A stretch of 64,000 nucleotides of DNA from Bradyrhizobium sp. CCGUVB4N (lineage in GTDB: Bacteria > Pseudomonadota > Alphaproteobacteria > Rhizobiales > Xanthobacteraceae). Below, one piece after another: positions 7,622 to 15,443 of the stretch. A model generated the notes under the pieces. That model searched no databases and was not told where the DNA came from. It saw only the letters and a program-made list of their open reading frames with translations. Each line of letters opens with the position of its first letter. Position 1 is the first letter of the stretch. Both the position numbers and the translations under genes were made by a program. The DNA is taken from the NCBI RefSeq assembly GCF_024199945.1, contig NZ_JANADP010000001.1:6200001-6264000 (forward strand). Reading direction: 5' to 3'.

Positions 7622-8785
7622 GTGGTCGACATCGCGCATCAGGCTGCGATCAATCCGGCATCGGCGAAGGATGCGACGCCCGCGCTCGTCCCGCTCACGG
7701 CGATCGAGCCCGGGCAATGGCGCGCGCTGGCGCAGCGCGCGGTCGAGCCGAACGGCTATTACCTGCCCGCCTGGGAGCTCGCCGTCAGCGCAACCGCGCG
7801 CGATCGTGTCGGTGCCTCGGCCCTGTCCGTCTGCGGCGGTTCCTCGACGCGGCTGATCGGGTTGATGCCGGTGGTCTCGCTCTGGCATGCCCTGAAGATC
7901 CCCCTGCCCGCGCTGGTGAGCGCACATCCCTATGGCACGCTGTGCAGCCCGCTGATCGATCGCGACGCTTCGCTCGAGGCCGCGACGCGCCTGCTGCAAC
8001 GCGCGCGCGAGGCCGGCGTGCACGCGCTGGTCCTGCGCGATGTCGCGCTCGACGGCGCTGCGATGGCATCGCTCAGGCAAGCGCTCGGGCAGGCCCGCCT
8101 GAAGCCGCGCGTGCTCGCCTCCTACATCCGCGCCAGCCTCGATGCGACACAGGATGGCGACAGGCTGCTGCACGAGGCGCTCGGTGCCAAGAAGCTCAAG
8201 GAGCTGCGCCGGCAGCGCCATCGCCTGGAAGAACATGGCGCGATCAGCTTTGACGTTGCGCGCAAGGTGGAGGAGATCAAGCCCGCGCTCGAGACCTTCC
8301 TGCAGCTCGAATCCAGCGGCTGGAAGGGCGAGCGCGGCACTGCGTTGATTCAGGACGCGGGCGATGCGACCTTCATCCGCCGCGCCGTCCCCGCGCTTGC
8401 CGAGACCGCGCAATGCGAGATCGTCACCCTGCGCGCCGGCACCACCCCCGTGGCCGCCGGCATCGTGCTGCGCCATCAGGACCGCGCCTTCTTCTTCAAG
8501 CTCGGCGTCGACGAGCGTTTTTCCAAATATTCGCCCGGCGTACAGCTCACGCTCGATCTGACGCGTCATCTCTGCGCCGATCCCGCCATTGCCAGCGCGG
8601 ATTCCACCGCGAATGCCGACCATCCCATGATCAACCCGATCTGGCGCGGCCGCTTTGCGATCGGCGACGTGCTGATCCCGCTGCGGCGCAACGATCCGAT
8701 GGTGGCGCTGATCCATGCAGCGCTAAGCGCGCGCGGCCTGGCGCGCGAAGCGGCGCGCCGCGCGATCCACCTGCTCCGCAAATAA
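7622..8785 (+). CDS. GNAT-superfamily acyltransferase, BioF2/CelD-like, 387 aa
   Basis: The protein resembles the double-GNAT family sometimes called BioF2-like or CelD-like, which transfers acyl or aminoacyl groups in cell-envelope or polysaccharide pathways. The C-terminal GNAT part contains LESSGWKGERGTAL, then VAAGIVLRHQDRAFFFKLG and FSKYSPGVQL, the usual beta-strand and acceptor-pocket segments. No signal peptide or membrane helix is seen. The start is a GTG with GGGGACG upstream. It diverges from the YeeE pair, and its end nearly meets the convergent oxidoreductase gene. Substrate unknown. Confidence 0.75.
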   Translation: MVDIAHQAAINPASAKDATPALVPLTAIEPGQWRALAQRAVEPNGYYLPAWELAVSATARDRVGASALSVCGGSSTRLIGLMPVVSLWHALKIPLPALVSAHPYGTLCSPLIDRDASLEAATRLLQRAREAGVHALVLRDVALDGAAMASLRQALGQARLKPRVLASYIRASLDATQDGDRLLHEALGAKKLKELRRQRHRLEEHGAISFDVARKVEEIKPALETFLQLESSGWKGERGTALIQDAGDATFIRRAVPALAETAQCEIVTLRAGTTPVAAGIVLRHQDRAFFFKLGVDERFSKYSPGVQLTLDLTRHLCADPAIASADSTANADHPMINPIWRGRFAIGDVLIPLRRNDPMVALIHAALSARGLAREAARRAIHLLRK

Positions 8786-8792
8786 GCGTTCG

Positions 8793-9458
8793 CTACTCCG
8801 CGGCCTGCGCGTTGATCTCCGCCGAGACCTGGCGGATGGCGCGCGCAAGCAGGTTCGGATCCTGCGCGCCGGAGACGGCGTATTTCTGCGCGAACACGTA
8901 GGTCGGCACGCCGGAGATGCCCTTCTCGGCAGCCTCCTGCGCGTCGGCCGACACGCGGGCGACATCCTCGTCGGTGGCGAGGCGCTTGCGCACGTCGTCG
9001 GCATCGAGGCCGATATCGGCCGCGGCCTGCACCAGCACGTTGACGTCGGTGAGATCGCCGCCGTCGCGGAAATACAGCTCCATCAGCCGCTGCTTCATCT
9101 CGGGCGCCTTGCCGATCGCCTCGGCCCAGAGGATCAGGCGGTGGCAATCGGTGGTGTTGGGCTGGCGCGCGACGAGCTCGGGCTTGTAGACGAGACCCTC
9201 TTCGCTTGCCGCAGCGACCACGCGGCCGGCGATGCCCTTATAGGCCTCGACCGAACCGAACTTCTGGGTGAGATAGTCCTCGCGGCTGATGCCTTCGCGC
9301 GGCACCCAGGGATTGAGGAAGAACGGGCGGAAATTCAGTTTGACCGGAACATCGGGGACGAGCGCGAGCGCGCTCTCGATCCTGTGCTTGCCGATATAGC
9401 ACCACGGGCACACCACGTCGGAGACGACATCGATCTGGAGCGGTTTCAGCGTGCTCAT
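8793..9458 (-). CDS. DsbA-family oxidoreductase, FrnE-like, 221 aa
   Basis: The thioredoxin-fold enzyme carries CPWC at about residues 18-21 (VVCPWCYIGKHR) and the cis-proline segment ISGVPTYVFAQKYAVSGAQ near the C-terminus. Between them lies a helical insertion. It has no signal peptide, so it is the cytoplasmic FrnE type rather than periplasmic DsbA. It may act in disulphide exchange or polyketide isomerisation. AAAGGAGG precedes the ATG. It lies on the same strand as, and downstream of, the XRE regulator at 9555-10376 with a 96-base gap. Confidence 0.85.
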   Translation of the reverse strand: MSTLKPLQIDVVSDVVCPWCYIGKHRIESALALVPDVPVKLNFRPFFLNPWVPREGISREDYLTQKFGSVEAYKGIAGRVVAAASEEGLVYKPELVARQPNTTDCHRLILWAEAIGKAPEMKQRLMELYFRDGGDLTDVNVLVQAAADIGLDADDVRKRLATDEDVARVSADAQEAAEKGISGVPTYVFAQKYAVSGAQDPNLLARAIRQVSAEINAQAAE

Positions 9459-9554
9459 GAGCGCCTCCTTTGGGCGGCAAGAATTTGGGGCGGTGCGGTT
9501 TTGTCGGAAGATAAGCCGAACGCCGCCCGAGGCAAGGGGGACTCGATGAGCGTG

Positions 9555-10376
9555 CTAGGCCATATTTGCCGCCGTCTGCTTCAGCCACGCCGCGGTCCGC
9601 TCGTCGGCCGGAAAGAACGTCTCCAGCGCCAGCTCCGACAGGGTGATATCGACCGGCGTGCCGAACACCATGGTGGTTGAGAAGAAACTTAGTATCCCGC
9701 CGTCATGGCGCAGCTTGAAGGGGATCGCGACATTATCGCTCGACAGCGGGCCCGAGCGCGCCGGGATCGGATAGCTCTTGAGGTCGTGGTAGAGCTTGAC
9801 CAGTTCCGGATCGGCCGTCGCCTCGCATTGCCGGTGCAGGCGCTCGAGCAGATGCGCGCACCATTCCGCGAGATTGACCGTGCGCGGTGCCAGCCCCTCC
9901 GGATGAAACGCAAGCCGCAACACGTTGAAAGGCTGGCCCAGCAACCGCTCCGGAACGCCCTGCAGCAGCGGTGCCACCATGCGATTGGCGGTCACCAGAT
10001 TCCAGTGCCGGTCATAGGCCAGCGCCGGATTGGGCTCATGCGCTCTCAGCACGAGGTCGATGGCCTGCCGGGCTGATTTCAAGGCGGGATCCTCCAGCGA
10101 GCGCTGCGGAAAGGCCGGCGCGAAGCCTGCGGCCACCAGCAGCACGTTGCGTTCGCGCAAGGGCACGTCGAGACGCTCGGCCAGCCGCAGCACCATCTCG
10201 CGCGAGGGCGCGGCGCGTCCGGTCTCGACGAAGCTGAGATGGCGCGCGGAGATCTCCGCCTCACCGGCGAGATCGAGCTGGCTCATGCGGCGGCGCTGCC
10301 GCCATTCGCGCAAATGGTCGCCGATATGGACCGGCTGGCTGGGCTCAGTGCGTGCCGTGGATGCATGTGCGTTCAT
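9555..10376 (-). CDS. XRE-type regulator with MmyB-like ligand domain, 273 aa
   Basis: An N-terminal helix-turn-helix (about residues 18-75, DHLREWRQRRRMSQLDLA through VETGRAAPS) binds DNA. The rest is the MmyB-like domain, with ALAYDRHWNLVTANRM and NVLRLAFHPEGLAPRTVN as its hallmarks, thought to bind a hydrophobic ligand. It lies upstream of the FrnE-like gene on the same strand and diverges from the small gene at 10477, so these are likely targets. No operator could be picked out. Confidence 0.85.
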   Translation of the reverse strand: MNAHASTARTEPSQPVHIGDHLREWRQRRRMSQLDLAGEAEISARHLSFVETGRAAPSREMVLRLAERLDVPLRERNVLLVAAGFAPAFPQRSLEDPALKSARQAIDLVLRAHEPNPALAYDRHWNLVTANRMVAPLLQGVPERLLGQPFNVLRLAFHPEGLAPRTVNLAEWCAHLLERLHRQCEATADPELVKLYHDLKSYPIPARSGPLSSDNVAIPFKLRHDGGILSFFSTTMVFGTPVDITLSELALETFFPADERTAAWLKQTAANMA

Positions 10377-10476
10377 GGTCGAAAACCTACCACGCGCATT
10401 TCAGCTCATCCATTACCCCCGAGGTAATCGAATTGGGCCCCCGACCGGCGCATCTTCCCGAGCACAGGAGATGACC

Positions 10477-10707
10477 ATGATCGCGCTGCTGCTCTACCGC
10501 ACTCTTGCAGACCACCTTCTTCCCTGGGCGATGACGCTCGCGACCCGGATGCTGGCCCGCAGCCTCAACATGCCGGAGCCGCCGGTGCATTCGACCGGCG
10601 ACTATGTCGTCGCCCAGGTCACCGCCTTCGAGCACAGCGTCGGCAGGAGCCTCTGCCCGTTCCGCCTCGCCCGCCTGCTCCGTGCCTGGTGGCGCGGACC
10701 GCACTGA
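10477..10707 (+). CDS. small hypothetical protein, 76 aa
   Basis: Function unknown. Two ATGs stand six bases apart; the second (10477) is preferred because AGGAG at 10466-10470 is then correctly spaced. The N-terminal half is moderately hydrophobic and amphipathic, and the C-terminal third is rich in arginine and tryptophan (LARLLRAWWRGPH). It diverges from the MmyB-like regulator and lies 48 bases before a membrane protein gene, which suggests a regulator-controlled pair. Confidence 0.6.
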   Translation: MIALLLYRTLADHLLPWAMTLATRMLARSLNMPEPPVHSTGDYVVAQVTAFEHSVGRSLCPFRLARLLRAWWRGPH

Positions 10708-10755
10708 GTTCACCCCAAGTTCACCCAAAGCCCACCCCAACCAAGGAGTCCGACG

Positions 10756-11154
10756 ATGATTGACGCATCCACCTTCCTGCGCCGTGCCCTGCTCGCCGAC
10801 GCCGTCTTCAGCGGCGTCGCCGCGCTCGGCTTCACTTTCGGCGCCGGCGCGTTCGCCACGCTGTTCAACCTGCCCGAGGCGCTGTTGCGGGAAACCGGCC
10901 TGTTCCTGATCGCCTACACCGCGCTGGTCGGCTGGCTCGCCTCGCGCACGGCGGTGCCGAAGCCACTTGTGCTGCTGGTCGTGGTCGGCAACGCCGCCTG
11001 GACCGTAGGCAGCATCGCGCTGCTGTTCTCCGGCGCGGTGTCGCCGAACCTCGGCGGCGAGCTGATGGTCGTCGCGCAGGCGATTGCGACCGGCGTGTTC
11101 GCCGAACTGCAATATGTGGGATTGCGGAAGAGCGGGAGTGTGGTGGCGGCGTGA
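10756..11154 (+). CDS. four-helix integral membrane protein, 132 aa
   Basis: The protein is almost wholly hydrophobic, with four predicted transmembrane helices (about residues 10-32, 43-62, 68-90 and 98-122) and no large loops. AAGGAG precedes the ATG. It follows the small gene at 10477 on the same strand. No family-specific catalytic motif is visible, and the role is unknown. Confidence 0.7.
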   Translation: MIDASTFLRRALLADAVFSGVAALGFTFGAGAFATLFNLPEALLRETGLFLIAYTALVGWLASRTAVPKPLVLLVVVGNAAWTVGSIALLFSGAVSPNLGGELMVVAQAIATGVFAELQYVGLRKSGSVVAA

Positions 11155-11160
11155 CACTCA

Positions 11161-11234
11161 CGTGTCCCGGACGCACAGCGCGGTTAGCGTTGCTGGGCAG
11201 CGCCAAAGTGGCGCGGCGTTGCGTTCGGGACACG
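11161..11234. repeat. imperfect intergenic palindrome
   Basis: The left arm starting CGTGTCCCGGACGCA pairs with the right arm ending TGCGTTCGGGACACG, with further pairing inside (GGCAGCGCC, GGCGCGGCG). It lies between convergent genes and resembles a family of intergenic palindromes common in Bradyrhizobium. No T-run follows, so it is not a classical terminator. Confidence 0.7.
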
Positions 11235-11261
11235 AGGCCGGCGGCGGCGGTCGAACCGGAC

Positions 11262-11828
11262 CTAGACTTTGCCGCGGCCGACCTTGCCGGCAAAATGCTT
11301 GCCGTTCAGCTTTTTCTTTTTCACCGCGGTGGTTTTCGCGCCGGCCTTCTGCGCCTTGCGCTCGGCACGGGCCTTGACCTTGGCGCGTTCGGCACGGACC
11401 TCGGCGCGCTGCTTCTTGCGCTTGTTTTCGCAGGAGGGGCACTTGCAGCCGATCGGCTTCAGATAGGCTTTGAAATAGTCGGTGCCGTAGTCGTAGTTGA
11501 TCTCGTCGCCCGGCTCGATGTTCTTGATGGCGCGGATGAAGACCTTGCGCTCGCGCGGGCGGACGTCCGATTCGGCGTTGGGCCGGCAGGAATGGTTGAT
11601 GTAGCGGGCGAGGTTCTTGCGCACCGAGCCGTCGATGGTCCAGCGGTTGTTGAGCTCGAACAGATATTTGTTCTCGATGTCGTCCTGCGCAGGGATTCGG
11701 CAGTCCAGGATCGGTCCGAAATAACGGATGATCCGGGTGCCTTTCTTGATCGGCATGGTGGCGAAGAGGCCGAGTCCCGTCTTGGAACGGCCGACACGAT
11801 AGGATTTGCTGGAAGCGGTGACTGGCAT
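11262..11828 (-). CDS. SET-domain protein lysine methyltransferase, 188 aa
   Basis: SET domains transfer methyl groups from S-adenosylmethionine to lysines. The key blocks are present: GLGLFATMPIKKGTRI near residue 18, YINHSCRPNAES (the NHSC pseudoknot motif) and GDEINYDYGTDYF. They are followed by a post-SET-like CKCPSCENKR that could bind zinc with a further cysteine. After this comes a long Lys/Arg/Ala-rich tail of about 60 residues resembling a histone-like DNA-binding tail. The substrate in a bacterium is unknown; it may be a nucleoid or ribosomal protein. It stands alone on its strand. Confidence 0.85.
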   Translation of the reverse strand: MPVTASSKSYRVGRSKTGLGLFATMPIKKGTRIIRYFGPILDCRIPAQDDIENKYLFELNNRWTIDGSVRKNLARYINHSCRPNAESDVRPRERKVFIRAIKNIEPGDEINYDYGTDYFKAYLKPIGCKCPSCENKRKKQRAEVRAERAKVKARAERKAQKAGAKTTAVKKKKLNGKHFAGKVGRGKV

Positions 11829-12019
11829 GATCGATTGTGACGAGGACGCGAACCAGGCTGCATGAGCCCAAGCGAAGCCGCCCTTCTAGAACGATTCCGC
11901 GCCGCTGTCAGGTCTATCGAAAGCGCGTTTCGAACCTTGCCCACAATGAAAGATGTGCAGGGCCGCGAGTTCCGCTGCCCGACAACCAAATGTCGCTAAC
12001 GTTGCGATCTGCCGCCTGA

Positions 12020-12745
12020 TCAAGAAGCGGACAGCCTGCCCGCCACCGTCGACTTCAGGATCGCTTCCAGCAGCTGCTCGGCCGTCGTGCCATCAGGCAG
12101 CCGCTCCAGGATATCCTCGAGCCGACCGTCGAGCAGCAGCATGGTGAAGCCGTGCACCATCGACCAGGCCCTTGCGATCGCAGCGCCCTGCTCGATGGTC
12201 AGTGCATCGCCGCTGATCGGCTCCTGCCGCATCGCGCCGATGGCATTGGCCAGACCGGCAAAGGAGGATTCCGCGGCCTCCTGCAGCGAGGGCCTGGAAT
12301 AGTCGAGCCGCTCGGTGCGAAACATCAGGCCGTACATGCCGGGATGGGCCTGGGCATAGGCGACATAGGCTTTGGGCCGCGCCAGCGCCCGCTCCAGCGG
12401 CGAGGTGGCCGCGTCGCAGGCCGACGCCATCGCCGCGTTGAACTGGCGGAAGCCGATCGCGGCGAGCTCGCTGACGAGGCCGGTGAGATCGCCGAAATGA
12501 TGGGTCGGCGCGGCATGCGAGACGCCCGCCTCGCGCGCCACCGCACGCAGCGTCAGGCCGGCGAGCCCGTCGCGTTCCATCACCCGCTCGGCTGCCTGCA
12601 GCAGCGCCTCGCGCAAGGCGCCGTGATGATAGGGCGTCTCGGTCTTCGCGCTCGCCGGACGGCGCGCCGGGCGAGATGCCGGCGATGTCTTTTTCGGGGT
12701 GCGCAGGCTTCGCGCGGTTTCGCCCTTGGTGTCGGTCTTGGCCAT
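12020..12745 (-). CDS. TetR-family repressor of the carotenoid oxygenase module, 241 aa
   Basis: After a 40-residue basic, Pro/Ser-rich leader comes the TetR DNA-binding domain: HHGALREALLQAAERVM, LTLRAVAREAGVSHAAP and THHFGDLTGL. The ligand domain fills the rest (WHG-type: RAWSMVHGFTMLLLDGRL). The ATG at 12745 is preferred to an earlier TTG. The gene diverges from the carotenoid oxygenase gene. The intergenic region holds two copies of an ATCTTTAC-type palindrome, one of them 20 bases from this start, so autorepression plus repression of the oxygenase operon is expected. Confidence 0.85.
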   Translation of the reverse strand: MAKTDTKGETARSLRTPKKTSPASRPARRPASAKTETPYHHGALREALLQAAERVMERDGLAGLTLRAVAREAGVSHAAPTHHFGDLTGLVSELAAIGFRQFNAAMASACDAATSPLERALARPKAYVAYAQAHPGMYGLMFRTERLDYSRPSLQEAAESSFAGLANAIGAMRQEPISGDALTIEQGAAIARAWSMVHGFTMLLLDGRLEDILERLPDGTTAEQLLEAILKSTVAGRLSAS

Positions 12746-12764
12746 TTGCAAGCTATATGACGCA

Positions 12765-12783
12765 ATATTGACAGTGTAAAGAT
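12765..12783. promoter_or_regulatory. operator copy A of the TetR palindrome
   Basis: The sequence is ATATTGAC-AGT-GTAAAGAT. The right half is identical to that of the perfect copy at 12818; the left half is degenerate. It sits just upstream of the -35 element TTGACG at 12789. Confidence 0.65.
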
Positions 12784-12788
12784 TTCAC

Positions 12789-12817
12789 TTGACGGAAGCC
12801 GCGCATGGCCTTATGGC
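12789..12817 (+). promoter_or_regulatory. promoter of the carotenoid oxygenase operon
   Basis: TTGACG (12789-12794) is spaced 17 bases from TATGGC (12812-12817). Operator A lies directly upstream and operator B begins right after the -10, over the expected start site. The same spacing is seen at 14789-14817. Confidence 0.6.
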
Positions 12818-12836
12818 ATCTTTACGATGTAAAGAT
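12818..12836. promoter_or_regulatory. operator copy B, perfect palindrome
   Basis: ATCTTTAC-GAT-GTAAAGAT is a perfect 8-bp inverted repeat with a 3-base centre. It lies between the -10 and the ribosome site (GGGAGGG, 12838-12844), where bound repressor would block initiation. Confidence 0.75.
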
Positions 12837-12851
12837 AGGGAGGGATACGCC

Positions 12852-14252
12852 GTGCAGCAGGACGCCGTCACCGAGCGCCGCAACAATATCGCACCGATTC
12901 CGTTCGAGGCGGACGCGCCTTTCCTCAAGGTCGTCGGCGAATTGCCGCGCGAGCTGAACGGCACGCTCTACCGCAACGGCCCCAATCCGCAGTTCGAGGT
13001 GCCGGGTGCGCACTGGTTCGTCGGCGACGGCATGCTGCATGCCTTTCATCTGGAGAATGGCCGCGCCAGCTACCGCAACCGCTGGGTCCGCACCCCTAAA
13101 TGGCAGGCTGAGCACGACGCCGGCCGTGCGTTCTTCGGCAAGGGTTTTGGCAGCAGGTTGCCGGACACGCCCGCTCACGTCACGGACGGCGGCGTCGCCA
13201 ACACCAACATCGTCTTCCATGCCGGCAAGCTGCTCGCACTGGAAGAGGGACATCTGCCGACCGAGATCGAGCCGGGCACGCTGGCCACGCGCGGCTATCA
13301 CACTTATCAGAACCGCATCGCGGGCGCCTTCACCGCGCATCCGAAGGTCGATCCGGTCACGGGCGAGCTGGTGTTCTTCGGCTACAATGCGGCGGGACCG
13401 CTGACACCCGCCCTCTCCTACGGATCGATCGACGCAAGCGGCAAGGTGACGCGCTTCGAGCGTTTCGACACACCCTATGCCAGCATGGTGCACGACTTCA
13501 TCGTCACCAAAAATCACGTGCTGTTTCCAGTCCTGCCGATCACCGGCAGCATGGAGCGCGCGATGAGCGGCAAGCCACCCTATGCCTGGGAGCCCGAGAA
13601 AGGCGCCTATGTCGGCGTCATGAAGCGCAACGGCACGGCAAAGGACATCGTCTGGTTTCGCGGTGAAGCCTGCTACGTCTTCCACGTCATGAATGCGTGG
13701 GAAGAGGGAAATCGCATCGTCGCCGACGTCATGCAATTCGAGGAGGCGCCGCTGTTTCCGCATCCCGACGGCTCGCCCATCGAGCGCAAGACGCCATTCG
13801 CGCGCCATTGCCGCTGGACCTTCGATCTCGCCGGCAATACCGACCGTTTCCAGCAGACCTATCTCGACGATCTCACTGGAGAGTTCCCGCGCGTCGACGA
13901 TCGCCGCGCCGGCCTGAAGAGCCGGCACGGCTGGTACGCCTGCGCGCATCCAAAGCAGCCGATGTTCGGCGCGCTGTCCGGCGTCGTGCATGTCGACGGC
14001 ACCGGCAAGCGGCTCGGGCACTATCAGCTGCCGGCCGGCGACACCATCTCCGAGCCGGTGTTCGTCGAGCGATCGAAGGATGCGGAGGAAGGCGACGGCT
14101 GGCTGCTGGCGGTGGTCTGGCGCGCGCGGGAAAACCGCAGCGACCTCGCCGTGTTCAACGCCACCGACATCGAGGCCGGCCCCGCCGCGCTGGTGCAGCT
14201 CGGCCATCGCGTGCCCGACGGCTTTCACGGCAATTGGGTGGGAGCGCAGTAG
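12852..14252 (+). CDS. carotenoid oxygenase family dioxygenase, 466 aa
   Basis: Enzymes of this family cleave a double bond of carotenoids, apocarotenoids or stilbenes with Fe(II) and O2. The four iron-binding histidines are recognisable: His163 (TAHPKVDP), His214 (MVHDFIV), His278 (FHVMNAWEEG) and His459 (DGFHGNWV). The propeller start LYRNGPNPQFE is also typical. GTG at 12852 is preferred over an upstream ATG because it follows GGGAGGG and because the upstream start would lie before the promoter. The length suits bacterial lignostilbene or apocarotenoid oxygenases. It is the first gene of the operon with MAPEG, under TetR control. Confidence 0.9.
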   Translation: MQQDAVTERRNNIAPIPFEADAPFLKVVGELPRELNGTLYRNGPNPQFEVPGAHWFVGDGMLHAFHLENGRASYRNRWVRTPKWQAEHDAGRAFFGKGFGSRLPDTPAHVTDGGVANTNIVFHAGKLLALEEGHLPTEIEPGTLATRGYHTYQNRIAGAFTAHPKVDPVTGELVFFGYNAAGPLTPALSYGSIDASGKVTRFERFDTPYASMVHDFIVTKNHVLFPVLPITGSMERAMSGKPPYAWEPEKGAYVGVMKRNGTAKDIVWFRGEACYVFHVMNAWEEGNRIVADVMQFEEAPLFPHPDGSPIERKTPFARHCRWTFDLAGNTDRFQQTYLDDLTGEFPRVDDRRAGLKSRHGWYACAHPKQPMFGALSGVVHVDGTGKRLGHYQLPAGDTISEPVFVERSKDAEEGDGWLLAVVWRARENRSDLAVFNATDIEAGPAALVQLGHRVPDGFHGNWVGAQ

Positions 14253-14296
14253 CTCCCTCCCCTGTCGTTGCGGTTGCACCACCAGCGAGGCCTCGC

Positions 14297-14779
14297 ATGC
14301 ACATGCCCTCGATCACGGCGAACTATCTCGCGATCCTCGCGCTGATCTACGCCGCGCTTGCGCTGCAAGTGATCCGGCTGCGGCGAAACAGCAACGCCCC
14401 GTTCAACGATGGCGGCAGTGAAGGCCTGCGCAGCGCGATCCGTGCCCATGGCAATTTCATGGAATACGTTCCGATCATCACGCTGATGGTCGCGTTTCTC
14501 GAAATGTCCGGCGCATCGCCCTTGCGCATTCACCTGTTGATGGGTGCGCTGGTGCTGTCGCGGCTGTTGCATCCGCTCGGCATGTACGCGACGCCGGGCT
14601 CGCTCAAATTCATGATCTGCCGCGGCGGCAGCATCTTCCTGACCATCGGCCTGCTGATCAGCACCGCGCTGACCATGCTGTCGCGCCTGCCCTGGGCCGC
14701 CGTCGCCGACGAGATATCGGATCAAGCCATTGCAACAATTCAGTTTTTACAGGTCATCCATACCATTTTGACACTGTAA
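14297..14779 (+). CDS. MAPEG-family membrane protein, 160 aa
   Basis: MAPEG proteins are trimeric four-helix membrane enzymes or relatives, often glutathione-dependent and acting on lipophilic electrophiles. Hallmarks are NAPFNDGGSEGLRSAIRAHGN, the conserved polar loop after helix 1 including the Arg-x-His-x-Asn segment (FMEYVPIIT follows), and SRLLHPLGMYATPG. GAGG precedes the ATG at 14297. It follows the carotenoid oxygenase gene by 44 bases. Its last codons (ACA CTG TAA) form part of operator C of the next operon. A role in handling the cleavage products is inference. Confidence 0.85.
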   Translation: MHMPSITANYLAILALIYAALALQVIRLRRNSNAPFNDGGSEGLRSAIRAHGNFMEYVPIITLMVAFLEMSGASPLRIHLLMGALVLSRLLHPLGMYATPGSLKFMICRGGSIFLTIGLLISTALTMLSRLPWAAVADEISDQAIATIQFLQVIHTILTL

Positions 14780-14783
14780 AGAT
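14765..14783. promoter_or_regulatory. operator copy C, overlapping the MAPEG stop codon
   Basis: ATTTTGAC-ACT-GTAAAGAT has a conserved right half and a degenerate left half, as in copy A. The MAPEG stop TAA (14777-14779) lies inside the right half-site. It sits just upstream of the -35 element at 14789. Confidence 0.65.
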
Positions 14784-14788
14784 TTCGC

Positions 14789-14817
14789 TTGACCCGGCGC
14801 CGGCCCTGAACTATCAA
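14789..14817 (+). promoter_or_regulatory. promoter of the second TetR-controlled operon
   Basis: TTGACC (14789-14794) and TATCAA (14812-14817) are separated by 17 bases, the same layout as the promoter at 12789-12817. Both elements are flanked by operators C and D. Confidence 0.6.
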
Positions 14818-14835
14818 TCTTGACATCGTAAAGAT
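14817..14835. promoter_or_regulatory. operator copy D
   Basis: ATCTTGAC-ATC-GTAAAGAT is a palindrome with one mismatch. It overlaps the last base of the -10 and covers the expected transcription start of the gene at 14855. Confidence 0.7.
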
Positions 14836-14854
14836 TGGTTCGATCGAGGCGACC

Positions 14855-15430
14855 ATGACGATTTTCCTGATCCTTGCCCCCTATGGGGTCTACACCTTCC
14901 TGATGATGGTGACGTCGGCCGCGACCAGCGTGTTCGTGGCCTCCGCCATCTGCCTTGCGACCATCGCGATCGACGTGACCCGCGGCCGCTCGGTGAAGAT
15001 CCTGGCCGCGGGTTCGGCGATCCTGTTCGCCGGCATCGGCCTCACCCTCGTGCTGTTCGATCCGAAGCTTGGCAGCCTCGGCGTCAAGCTCTCGGTCGAT
15101 ATCGGCATCTTCGTCATCTCACTCGGCTCGATGCTGGCGCGCCGGCCGTTCACGCTGCAATACGCGATCGAATCCGTGCCGGCCGAGACCGCGGCGATGC
15201 CCGGCTTCCTCACCGCCAATTACATCATCACCGGCGCGTGGACCGTCGCGGCGCTGCTGATGATGGCCGCCAACATCGTGCTGCTCTACTTCCCGGGCCT
15301 GCCGGTTTGGCTCGGCCTTGCAGTTGCCTTCGCCGCCCGCAACAGCGCGATCTACTTCACCAAATGGTATCCCGAATATCGCCAGATCAAGTATGGTGCG
15401 CCCGCCGGCGCGCTGACCGACGCGCAGTGA
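14855..15430 (+). CDS. polytopic membrane protein in the TetR regulon, 191 aa
   Basis: Function unknown. Five or six hydrophobic helices are predicted. The middle segment (AGIGLTLVLFDPKLGSLGVK, then GSMLARRPFTLQY) has the same order of features as the neighbouring YciB-like protein: a helix, an Asp-Pro turn, a Lys-containing loop, a helix and an Arg pair. The two may therefore be distant relatives. It is the first gene of the second operon, and CGAGG lies just before the ATG. Confidence 0.75.
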   Translation: MTIFLILAPYGVYTFLMMVTSAATSVFVASAICLATIAIDVTRGRSVKILAAGSAILFAGIGLTLVLFDPKLGSLGVKLSVDIGIFVISLGSMLARRPFTLQYAIESVPAETAAMPGFLTANYIITGAWTVAALLMMAANIVLLYFPGLPVWLGLAVAFAARNSAIYFTKWYPEYRQIKYGAPAGALTDAQ

Positions 15431-15443
15431 GACAGGACCGACC

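Noticed and set aside
12822..14282. 486-residue minus-strand frame opposite the carotenoid oxygenase
   Set aside because: Antisense shadow of a gene with intact iron-binding residues. No domain pattern.
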